Source: Culex pipiens pallens (taxonomy: Eukaryota > Arthropoda > Insecta > Diptera > Culicidae). Taken from it: 64,000 nt of DNA. Both the position numbers and the translations under genes were made by a program. Position 1 is the first letter of the stretch. Every line of letters begins with the position of its first letter. Positions 33,500-45,000 of the stretch are shown here, piece by piece. The notes below the pieces were generated by a model that did not search any database, had not been told where the DNA came from, and saw only the letters and a program-made list of their open reading frames with translations. Location: contig NC_068939.1 of the NCBI RefSeq assembly GCF_016801865.2, positions 179,520,792 through 179,584,791 of the forward strand. The letters run 5' to 3'.

Positions 33500-34105
33500 T
33501 ACCAAATTTACTCAAATGTCCAAAACGATCAAAATGGTCAAAATAACGAATAATCGACTGAAAATTCCAAAACAACCAAAATAACCAAATTGACCCAAAT
33601 GGCCAAAACGACAACCAAAATCAACTCGCATTAGTATTTTTAAATTTAGGTTATCCAATTATTATCTAAGTTAATGTTTTAAGCAAGTAAAATAAACAAC
33701 ATTTATAATGGCAAAAATTACCAAATCGACTAAAACTATCAAAATTACCATAATGGCCAAAACGATAAAATTACTAAAATGACCAAATCGACCAAAATAA
33801 CCCAAACGATCAAAATGACCAAATCGATACAAATGGCCAAAACGACCAAAACAACCAAAATGATTAAAACGACCAAAATGGTCAAAATGACCAAAACGAC
33901 CAAATCGATCAATGTGCCCAAAACGATCAAAATTACCATAATGGCCAAAACGATAAATTTTTTAAAATAGCCAAATCGACTAAAATGACCAAAGCGATCA
34001 AAATTACCATAATGGCCAAAACCGAGGCCAAAACTACAAAATTACTAAAATGATCAAAACGACCAAAATTACCAAAATGATAAAAAATACCAAATCGACA
34101 AAGGC
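33500..34105. repeat. CCAAAATGA/CCAAAACGA minisatellite block 1
   Basis: These are degenerate short tandem repeats built from 9-18 bp words such as ACCAAAATGACCAAATCGA. The composition avoids stops in several frames, giving spurious Ile/Val/Leu-rich and Thr/Lys-rich frames on the two strands; these are not genes. Confidence 0.85.
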
Positions 34106-35394
34106 CAAAACCTGGGATGGGATAAACAAAGAGAAAAAAACCTATTGTCAAACTAAACCACTTTCAACATGGCCGCTTCTGTCAACCTAAACCAGTCCTT
34201 TCTTATGAGGAGAAAATGAGAAGTATTGTAATTTGAGTTGAAAAAAAAAATAAAACAAATTTAAATCAATTTCACAAATAATTGTAAATTGAATTAATAG
34301 ATTGATTAAAATATTTTCAATTGAAAGGCATTTATTTCTATCGTACACCGAATGTTGACTTATCAGCATTTTCATTTAAAAAATCAATACATTTCATGAA
34401 CCGACTATTCTTTTGCCCATTTAAAACTATTGTTATTTTTTTTGAGCGTTACATAGAAATGTCATCTAGATTGAACAATATTAAACCTGTGCTTCCCATG
34501 AAAATAAAATGTGGCGTGAAGAAACAACATTGTAGAACAGGATTTAAAAAGCAAACAAAAATAATGGCCACACTTTAGCCTATTTGACTTTTTTCGCACT
34601 TTATTTCAACACATTGCCACAAATTGAAAAACAAACTTTTATGCTCTTTGAAGTGAATGAATTGGTACAAATTTGAATTTTTGCCAGCCATTTCTTTCGA
34701 TTCTGACGCCTTAGGGCGTGCGACCTAAGGAATGTTAACTTTCTTTAAAGTTGAGTAAAAATTGCCGTTGAATTCGACGTGCTCCTCTTTGGGGAACTGG
34801 GAAAGATTTATTTACTTTCTTTGCGTAACGGGACAACGACAGGAACAGTTCAAAAAAAAATCTCCCCTCCCATTTAATGACTTGCAGGCTCGCTTGCAGG
34901 CTTTTTTTTTAGGATTTTTTTTAGATTGATGTAAGAAAACGCATTGAAATCGTATTGCATTTTTCACATCCAAATGAAAATGAAAAATCTTCCATATAAA
35001 AAACACATTAAAAATTGAAGAAATGAACATTTTTTGACTCATCTTTGATTTGCCAACCATTTCAAGTAATTTGTATCCGGCAGCTCCTTATGAACGGATC
35101 CACCGTAAAACGATGGAATATAAACTCAGGATTCTCCACCCACGTCCAACCGCAAACTTTAACAGCCAAATACAAAAAAAAAAAAACTGCGAGGAGAAAC
35201 TAAACAACAAGTCATCCACATGCTTGAGCACTGAGTTGAAAAACATCATCAAGAAAATTTGAATTGTCAAGCTATCTGAATCACAGATTGCTTGATATTT
35301 GTTTTCGAACACGAATTTTCTTGCAAAAAAACAGAAGAAGAATACAAACGTAAACACTCAAAAAGAAGACTCTATCCAGCCGTCCCGTCCCAGG
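34106..35394. other. Unassigned DNA between minisatellite blocks
   Basis: AT-rich with no convincing frame. Nothing repeats elsewhere in the window as far as I could see. Confidence 0.4.
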
Positions 35395-35872
35395 CCAAAA
35401 CGACCAAAATTACCAAAACGATCAAAATGACAAAAAATGCCAATCGAACCAAATGGCCAAAACGATAAAATTATTGAAATTACCAAAACTATCAAAATGA
35501 CCAAATCGACTAAAATTATCAAAACGACCAAAATTACCAAAACGATCAAATTGATAAAAATTATCAAAATGATAAAATTTATCAAAATGATAAAAATAAT
35601 CAAAATGATAAAAAATATCAAAATGATCAAAATTACTAAAATGACCAAAATGTCCAAACTACAAAAATTAAAAAAACGACAAAATCGATCAGAACTACCA
35701 AAATGTTCTAAAACCCAAATCAATCAAAATGGCCAGCATAACAAAATCGACCGAAATGGCCATATTGAACGAGATGGCCAAAACCCAGGTTCAAAATTTA
35801 GAAAATGACCAAAATTACCAAATCTACAAAAATCACGACAAAAATAGTCAAAACAACCGAATCGACTAGGGA
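35395..35872. repeat. CCAAAATGA minisatellite block 2
   Basis: Same word family as 33500-34105, with ATCAAAATGATAAAA variants around 35550-35640. Confidence 0.85.
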
Positions 35873-36068
35873 GCCTGGAGCTTATTAGAGAACGGACATC
35901 TCAAACCAAATGTACCAATCGAAGCACGAGAACTGTCAAACGGAGGTACCAATCGAGCAAAATCCTTTGTCTTATGCTCGATTGGTACCTCCGTTTGACA
36001 GTTCTCGTGCTTCGATTGGTACTTTTGGTTTGAGATGTCCGTTCTCTAATAAGATCCTGGCTCTCTAG
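35873..36068. repeat. Near-perfect 196-bp palindrome
   Basis: Arms of ~85 bp (containing TTATTAGAGAACGGACATCT, CAATCGAAGCACGAGAACTG and CGGAGGTACCAATCGAGC) recur inverted around a loop of ~20 bp. It interrupts the minisatellite, which resumes immediately after, so it looks like an inserted fold-back element. Confidence 0.75.
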
Positions 36069-36415
36069 CCAAAACGCCCAAAATGAACAAAAGGACCAAA
36101 ATGCTATAAATGTTTAAAATGACAAAAAATTACCAAATCGAGTTAAAATGGCCAAAACGACCAACATTGCAAAAACGATCAAAATGACAAAAAATACCAA
36201 ATCAACCAAATGATCAAATCAACCAAAATTATCAAATCTAAACAAATTAAATTAATGGCCAAAACGATCAAAATGGCCAAAACGATCAGATCAGTCAAAA
36301 CGATCAAAATGATAAAAAAGAAAAAAAAAGCCAAAATGACCAAAACGACCAAAATAACCAAATTGATCAAAATGGCCAAAACGATCAAAATGACAAAAAT
36401 TACCATATCGACTTA
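36069..36415. repeat. CCAAAATGA minisatellite block 3
   Basis: Continuation of the minisatellite after the palindrome. A further remnant lies at 38405-38455. Confidence 0.8.
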
Positions 36416-36422
36416 AATCGAC

Positions 36423-36995
36423 GGTAACATTTCAAAAGGCATCATGTACATTTTGACACTTTCTGGATTATTGCATATTCTGAAAGTTCTCCTAATAAGC
36501 TACCTCTGCACCAAAAATGAGCAAAAGTTACTTCAGTAAAGTCTGCTTAATCATAATTTTAAATAAAGTAACATAAACAAAATCTCTGCCATCAGCAGTC
36601 CCTGTTTATATAGCCCTGTCAGTCTGTCAAATTAAAAGACTACATGAACCTCGTGACGAAAAAAAGCATCATGAAAAAAGCGCCATGTACATTCGGCGAA
36701 GAAAAACGAATCATAACAAAGCGTCCCCCTCAATGACAGCAGGGTGATATAGACGTTGGTGATTTCAAAAGAAGTTATGTTTATTTTTCTCAAATATAAT
36801 GACCGAAATAATGTTTTATTGAATTTGGATGATCAAGTATCAATAAAAGCAACGTTTTTCATCGTTTGTTATCATTATAGAACATATTATTTTGCTTTTA
36901 TATTAAAATGGGAATTGAAAATGGATGCTCAACATTCAAATGCGTTTTTCTCAAAAAGGATGGTATGTACATGATGCTTTTTGAAATGTTGGCAT
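36423..36995 (+). mobile_element. ~575-bp TIR element, copy 1
   Basis: The ends AACATTTCAAAAGGCATCAT and ATGATGCTTTTTGAAATGTT are inverted repeats. The whole element recurs in reverse at 40333-40906 inside importin intron 1. No coding capacity. Confidence 0.7.
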
Positions 36996-37023
36996 CGAAA
37001 TGTTTTAAACGATCAAAATAACT

Positions 37024-38408
37024 AAATTGGGTACTAAAGCCCTATGTCAATTTTTATGTACAACGGTAAAAAACACGATTAAAAACAATTTCTGATCACT
37101 TTTTTTTCATTTTAATGCAAAAATTTTTTTTGACAAGACAACATTTGAAACTAATGACTTTGGTCAGTTATCAAGGACGGCTAGCTCAGTCCTTTCCAGG
37201 ACAAAAGACCATCAACTCAAAGGTAGTCGTAGACCAAAGCTACTGACTACTCATCACTCAGGGTCGGCACGAACTACTAAGCGGATTCAGGTAGATACGG
37301 ATAGGGCATTAAAAATCAAAGAACCACACTTTTCAAATAAAACGTGTATTTCTGTGTAAAGTGTGTGTGTGTGAAGTGTAGTGTGAAGGCAACTCGGGAA
37401 CCTACGTACCAATCTGCTGCAGCTGGTCCTCTCGGATGAACGCCGTCACGTAATCCTCTCGCGATGGCCGGTCACAGGAGCGCCCTCGACTGTGCCGCCG
37501 TACTCCCAGGGGGGGGGGGGGGGTTCGTTGCAGCCAAATGACGGTTGATGGCTGGTGCTGCTGAACCGGAACTCTTGAGCTGCTGGGCTGGGTTACGCAG
37601 AGGTAGGCCAAGCGGGCGTTGCTGGTCCTACTTGCGTCAGACGTCTTCCTTCAGTGGCGTATTCGGCGGACCCGGCACCTGGCCGATCTGGTCTCACCGA
37701 GAGGGGAAATCTCCTTGGTGATTATGGCGCCCGCGCCAGAGATGCTGATGGTCCTATTACTGTTAGGTGCAGGCAACGGCTCCTCCGCGCTTATAGGCCT
37801 GGACCGACCGAAACCCGTACGTCGTCGAGTCGAGCGGACTGTTAACTTCCGCCAAGCACTTCCACTTCCGGAAGGCCAAGGTGTGAACAGCGCAAAGAAC
37901 GGCACTGTCACTTGTCGACCTCGACTGATCGCACGGACGTCTGTATAATAAAAGAGGCCGATCTTTGGGATCGGCGAGCCAGGTAGACTTCTCCCTCCTA
38001 TTTTCCCTGGAGGGAAAACCACCATTTTCCATCCCACCCATTGTGTACCGTCTCGACGCGACGCCGTCAAGAACGGTCTTGTTCGCAGCGGTACGAAAAT
38101 CCCTTCGCTGCTTTGTAGGGTGTGATGTCGTATGTTGGGGAATTAAATTAAAAAGTGAAGGTTCGTTCAAGAATTGTAACCAACGGTTACACATTTTTTC
38201 GATGGATCAACTATGGTCCCCTTGGAACGAGCTGTCAAGTAGGAGCTTTTCTGTCAAGAAGGACCGCGAGGTTAATTTTTCAAAATTGTTTTAAAAATCC
38301 ATTTTAAACTCTTTGTGGTCGTACAAAGGGTCATTGTACTCAGAAAAATAAATTTTATCGCTGTAAACAATGATATCAGCAATCTAAGCTTCATTTTAGG
38401 ACCCAATT
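37024..38408 (+). repeat. TIR repeat (AAATTGGGT family) split by a solo-LTR-like insertion
   Basis: The left part 37024-37145 and right part 38192-38408 align with the uninterrupted copy at 1993-2327, including the GGATCAACTATGGTCCCC segment. The copy itself lies in CCAAAATGA minisatellite DNA. Confidence 0.75.
37146..38191. mobile_element. 1,046-bp solo-LTR-like insertion
   Basis: Comparison with the empty repeat at 1993-2327 defines the insertion exactly. It starts TGAAACT, ends GGTTACA (TG...CA) and is flanked by the 4-bp duplication CATT (37142-37145 and 38192-38195). TG...CA ends with a 4-bp duplication and no internal coding region fit a solo LTR, probably Ty3/gypsy-type. It contains AATAAA-type signals near 37340 and 37946 and a 15-G run at 37509. 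Confidence 0.65.
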
Positions 38409-39086
38409 GGCCAAAATGTCCAAAACAACCAAAATTACCGAAGCAACCCAAATGACCGAAACTCGAGCTCTCGGGTTTAATTACCAAGTGCGTACCGAGG
38501 AGCGTAAACTTTCCGAAGTGCCATGGTAAACTTCACAGCATTTGCACATAAATTTTAACACCATCTTGCTGTTTGACAGCTCGATATTTTTTCCTCCAAA
38601 TTCACCATTTCTCTCCGTGTCCACAAAAGTTTGCGTTCGCCGACATCCGACCTAGGGCTGTGCCAGCTGTCAAAATCGGACTTTGACAGCTCCGCGAACG
38701 ACGACGACGACGACGGGAGGACTCGCCAGAAGCGCAGAAAAATTTTGATCGCGAGTGCCATCGCGCGTATTCGCTGACTCAAGCAAAGACAATTCGTGCG
38801 TAAATCGTGCGTCGTCATTACGGGAACGATCGGGAGGATTAGCTGGTTGAAGGATACACACAATTGAAGGGAAACAAAACGGGAGCAGAACGGCTCCAGA
38901 GGACGATCCCCGCCTGCTGCGAACGAGAGCTCAAACGAAGAACCGATAGTGAGGAGGAGGAGGAGGTGGTCACGAACAACCACACACAAACAGGCACACA
39001 CACAATCTAGTAGGCAGAGTGTTCTTTTTTTTGTGAGTGTTCTCAGCCAGGCCAGCCAGCAGCAGCAGCACCAGTGAGGAGCAAAA
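38409..39086 (+). promoter_or_regulatory. Importin-alpha upstream region and 5' UTR
   Basis: GC-richer DNA with a (GAC)n run at ~38697-38715 and a (GGA)n run near 38952. This is likely promoter and 5' UTR of the importin gene. Transcription start not determined. Confidence 0.5.
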
Positions 39087-42000
39087 ATGGCGTCGATAGA
39101 TTCGCAGATGAAAAACCGAATGCAAGGTTTTAAAAACAAAGGAAAAGATCAAGAGGTGAGTGTTTTCTGGAAGTTTCCGGGTGCGCTCGCTCATGGAGCG
39201 GCGATTGGGGCTGGTGTAACGAGCTGCGAAATTATGCGACTGGATCTCCGGGAAATGGGAGGAAAAAATCCGGAAGGACATTTCGCAACTTTCCGATTTT
39301 TGTTGTTGTGCGATGTTGCGAAGTAATTTCCGGACGGCACCCGCAACCTGCGGCAGTTTCCGGCCGCCGATGGCTATTAAAACGAAAATGAGTTTGACCT
39401 TCGACGGGGTCTCTGTTCCTTTGGCGGAGAGAGAGAGAGGAAGAGTAAAAAAAAAAATCGAAAATGAATCAGCGAAGGCTGCTTTGATCGTGTTGTCTTC
39501 TTTTTAACAGAACGACTTGGGTGGAATTTTGGAAGGAGCTAAAAATCGAGCCAAAAACCGAAACAATTCCAACCAGAAAAGAGCTGCCTTCAGCTGTGAT
39601 CAGTCGTCGTCGCTGTACGCGTGCATGTGTTCGTTTTGCTTTATTTATTAGCTGTCTGGCTGGTCATCGCGGGCAGACGTGCACCGTCAGCAGTGTCGTC
39701 TGGGGTTGACCCCGGCGGAGAACATTAACGAGAGAGAGAGAGAGAGAGGCCCTTGCTGTTGATGAGTCACGAAACAAACTTGGCGATTAGTCGTTAGGTT
39801 ATTCGAAATTATCTATAAAGTCTTTCAAAGTATCTTAGAATAGCTTAGCTTTATTCAATAACTTATCTTCAATTGCGTTGCAGATCTCAAATTGCTCACT
39901 CCTAATGTAAACATCCACTAACTAAGCACTCTTTGTTTACAGACTCATATTGGCCCATTTACAATGTTTTACTTGATTTAATCAGAATGGCGTTGAATTA
40001 CTTCGTTCATGTTAGTTCAGTTCATATTGAAAAGTACCTAATAGAATGTCTATTATAGAAATCGTATGATGTGTTTAGTGAATGCTTGTTTTGCTTAAAA
40101 ATGCATTCAAGGTATCTCCTTGTTATGGAAAAACTTCCTATGTGGTCAATATTATTCATTCTTGGTACTTGAAGTTTACGTCGGTATTAGGAAAGGGCGC
40201 ATTGTACTTCGAAGTTCTTAAAGTTTTTAGTTTGTTCTGAAAAATTAAGAAAATCAATGGGAATAAAAGACTAATCGACAGAAAACATTCTGAAATGCAT
40301 TTTTGCGCACAGATAATCATATTTCGACGCCAACATTTCAAAAAGCATCATGTACAAACCATGCGTTTTGAGAAAAACGCATTTGAATGTTGAGCATCCA
40401 TTTTCAATTCCCATTTTAATATAAAAGCAAAATAAGATGTTCTAATAATAACAAACGATGAAAAAGGTTGCTTTTATTGATACTTGATCATCCAAATTCA
40501 ATAAAACATCATTTCCGTAAATTTATTTGAGTAAAACAAACATAACTCCTTCTGAAATCACCAACGTCGATATCACCCTGCTGCCATTGGAGGGAGCGCT
40601 TTGTTATGATTCGTTTTTCTTCGCCGAATGTACATGGCGCTTTGTTCATGTTGCTTTTTTTTTCGTCACGAGGTTTATGTAGCCTTTTGTTTGACAGGTT
40701 GACAGGGCTATATAAACAGGGACTGCTGATGGCAGAGATTTTGTTTATGTTACTTTGTTTAAAATCATGATTAAACAAACTTTACTGAAGTAACTTTTGC
40801 TCATTTTTGGTGGAGAGTTAGCTTATTAGGTGTACTTTCAGAATATGCAATAACCCAGAAAGTGTCAAAATGTACATGATGCCTTTTGAAATGTTACCGT
40901 CGATTTAGCACTTGTGGGCTCGTTTAAAAATATTTTTAAAATTATGAAATTGATTTGTACAGCACCGCAAAAACTTTATTTCTCGATACAAATAAAAACG
41001 TTAACTAGTCCGCCTTAAAGTGGTTGGTGCCTATCATACATTAATATACTCTTGAAAGGGTTGTCAAATTTTTAATCCTTCGTATTCGTTTTAAAGGTCT
41101 TTTGATTGCCCATCAACGGGTAATGGGTCGCATGGTCGATCCGGACAACGTTTTCATCAAAATATCTGAGATCCGGCCTAAAAAAAGTGTATAAAGTGCA
41201 AGTGCTTATAACTTTTGATAGGGTTGTCAGATCTTGAATGTTTTGGACTCTAAATGTATAAAATTTTTCAGACTTCAGTCAAACTTGTTTTTTAACATAA
41301 TTTGCATAACTCTTGCATAGCTCTATAAATTCCAATAGCGACGTATGGGACTCCAAGACGGATCGAATGAGTCTAAAACGGACAAAATCGGTACGGCCAG
41401 TGCCGCGATAATCAACACAGAGACTTTCTGCTCAGATTTTGGTCCTTAAGGAGGTATTAGACTATTAGAAAGGGATCAAGAAATGGCTTTACGAACAGCA
41501 GAATAAAGGAGAGGGAACGATTTCTTGGGGCTTTTCTTCACCTTCTTTGGCTTGCTTTCGCTGCCGCTGCTGCCCATTTGAAATTTTTCTTGACTGGACT
41601 GCCGTTCTACGCATGATTGTCCCATGTTCAAAAAAGTGCAACTGAGAAAAACGCGATTGAAATTTTTCGACCGATTTCTGTGTTTCTACGCATAATTGTC
41701 CCGTGGGTTCCTATTCGCCCTATGTGTCCCTAATCGCCCCAGTTAGCAGGTTATCACCCTTATTTGTGATTATCTTGCTATACAACAGGTTAACAAGAAA
41801 TAATGCTTAGTTAAACTAAAGATTCCGTGTAAGAAAATACTTGGTGAGACAATTATGCGTAGAAGTTTAGCGATGGGACAAACAGACTTGGTGTTGTTTT
41901 TCATGAGTTTCCGAACAAAGTACCAGATTTTATGCGTTTTTCTTAAAGTACACATCAAACTAAACTTAAAAATGTCATAAAGTCAAAATCGTCCAAAACT

Positions 42001-45000
42001 GACATGGGACAATTATGCGTAGAACGGCAGTGGATCCTTCCGAAGTGCGTAAACCACCAAACTCGCAAACAGAGCCAAATGTATGCAGGCTGACGTTTCT
42101 GGCAAACAAACAAAACAAGCAAAATGTCAAAAAGTGTGTTTGTGTGCGAGTTTGTTTTTTTTTGTCATAGTCTAATACGTCTTTGAGTAGAGATGTATAC
42201 GTAAAGGTGGGGCTAGGAAGTCTAATTAAGATGTTCATTTTTAAAATACAACTGAACAGGTGCATTATGTCTGCCTACATACATTTTGATATTTTCCCAA
42301 ACATTTTGAGCTATTATTCTAAACAATTAAAGGGGCAACACAAAAAGATTGTGTAATTTTTCAGTAAATTGCACAAAAAATATGTTAAATAGTTGCAAAA
42401 AAAGGTTTTCAATAATTATTCGTCCAATTTCAATAAAATTTTAATAAATTTGGTTATGCCTGAATCAGATTCATAACTCAAATGTCATAATTTCGAATTT
42501 CGAGATGAAAAGTTTCTTTGGGCAAAATATGTTTGAAGTTCAACCCAGAAAAAAGTATGTATGTTTTTTTTAATTAGTTAATACCTTTGTTGTTGGTATT
42601 TTTACAGATTTCTACTTAAATATAATTTGAGTGATTTATAACTCATTTCTAGAAATGTTAAACGAAGCCCCCAAGGGTCATACTTTGGTCACCCCTGATT
42701 AAAAGGTTGTTCAACTATTACGTCCAGTGTTTTTCGGGTTTGATAACTGTCACAAACTCTAGACCCCCTACCAAATAGGCATTCCTTCCTATAGCTGTTC
42801 CACTGACGGTCTGGAGGGATCCTACAGTGGCCATCATATGGTCATTATGGGACGATCCACAAACCACGTGGACACCTTCGGAAATTGAAAAAACTTTTTT
42901 TTCTGTATGGAGCGTATGCAATTGCCGGTATGTCCACGCATCCTCCCTCCGCGGTTGTTTCTGTGAAATGTCGTTCATACACACAATCTGACTTTGCGGT
43001 CAATGTGGTCCAGATCGCAAAATTAAGTGGAAAATAGATTTTCCGAAAAATGGTGAAATTTTGGAGCTCTTGTGATTTTAGAGGAGTTGTTGCAAATGAG
43101 CAGTTCTCTAGGATTTCGGTCATTCGATTTTTTTTTTGTATTTTTTAATCCGACTGAAACTTTTTTGGTGCCTTTGGTATGCCCAAAGAAGCTATTTTGC
43201 ATCATTAGTTTGTCCATATAATTTTCCATACAAATTTGGCAGCTGTCCATACAAAAATGATGTATGAAAATTCAAAAATCTGTATCTTTTGAAGGAATTT
43301 TTTGATCGATTTGGTGTCTTCGGCAAAGTTGTAGGTATGGATTCGGACTACACTGGAAAAAAATGATACACGGTAAAAAAAATTTGGTGATTTTTTTATT
43401 TAACATTTAACACTAAAACTTGATTTGCAAAAAAAAACAATTTTAATTTTTTTTATTTTTTGATATGTTTTAGAGGACATAAAATGCCAACTTTTCAGAA
43501 ATTTCCAGGTTGTGCAAAAAATCATTGACCGAGATATGTATTTTTGAATCAATACTATTTTTTTTTCAAAAAATCGAAATTTTGGTCGCAAAAATTTTTC
43601 AACTTCATTTTTCGATGTAAAATCAAATTTGCAATCAAAAAGTACTCTAGTGAAATTTTGATAAAGTGCTCCGTTTTCAAGTTAAATCCATATTTAGGTG
43701 ACTTTTTTCAAAATAGTCGCAGTTTTAAATTAGTGCACATGTTTGCCCACTTTTGATAAAAATATGTTTGAAAAGCTGAGAAAATTCTCTATATTTTGCT
43801 TCTTCAGACTTTACTTTACAGACTCATAAAACATTTGTGAAATTTTCCGATCTTTTCGAAAACAATATTTTCAAATCAAGACTAACATTTCAAAAGGGCC
43901 AAACATTCAATATTACGCCCTTTTAAAATGTTAGTCCAAATTCATAGAAAGCATTTGAGCAAACCTTCAAAAATCAGTTTTTAGGAATTCAGAATTAAGT
44001 TTTAGAGAAAAGTGATATTCGGAGCACTTTTAGAGCTCTATAAAACAAACATTTTTATTTTTTAACAAGTCAATTTGAACTTTACTTTACTTAATCCACT
44101 TTCAGGTGGTTGATGCCTTCCTTGGATTGGCAAGCCCTTTAACTTTCTAGAAGTCAAAAATATTCCTGAAAAGTTAGATTTTCAAAGCCACCCGTAAACC
44201 GTCCTTATTTTCAACCTAACCAAAAGTTGCCCCTTTCTATTTGTAACAACACTTATAAAGACATTAAAACTTCACAATTTTTCGGAAAATCCACTTAATT
44301 TCACTTAATTTTGCGATCTGGACCACTGTACAAGGCAAGCAGTAAAGCCAGGTATAGCCAGGCATTAATGGTTGTGCGACATAAATTTTGATGTTGTGTA
44401 AAACTAAACATGATCGCTTTCTTTCTTTCTTCTTTTGCAGGAGATGCGAAGACGTCGCAATGAGGTGACAGTTGAGCTACGCAAAAACAAGCGCGAAGAG
44501 ACGATCCTCAAACGGCGCAACGTGCCCGCGACGCCGGCCGAATCGACAGACGAGGACGACTACACCTCGCCGACGAACCTGAAGAAGCTCGTCGACAAGG
44601 CCGGAAACAACGCCGACAAAGAGGAACAGCTGGCCGCCGTCCAGGCCGCCCGTCGGCTACTCTCCTCGGACCGCAACCCGCCAATCGACGCGTTGATACA
44701 GAGCGGAATTCTGCCGATCTTGGTGGGCTGTCTGGATCGCGACGACAACCAGCTGCTGCAGTTTGAAGCCGCCTGGGCACTGACGAATATCGCATCCGGA
44801 ACATCAGCCCAAACGAACCAGGTCGTGCGCGCCGGTGCCGTGCCACTGTTTCTGCGTCTGCTCGGTTCCCCTGCCCCGAATGTGTGCGAACAGGCCGTAT
44901 GGGCGCTCGGAAACATCATCGGCGATGGCCCGTGCCTGCGGGATTACGTCATCAAGCTCGGCGTCGTCCAGCCGCTGCTTTCGTTCATCAAGCCAGAGAT

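Noticed and set aside
33745..36416. Ile/Val/Leu-rich and Thr/Lys/Met-rich frames on both strands
   Set aside because: Produced by CCAAAATGA-type minisatellite words; no start context, domain or conservation signal.
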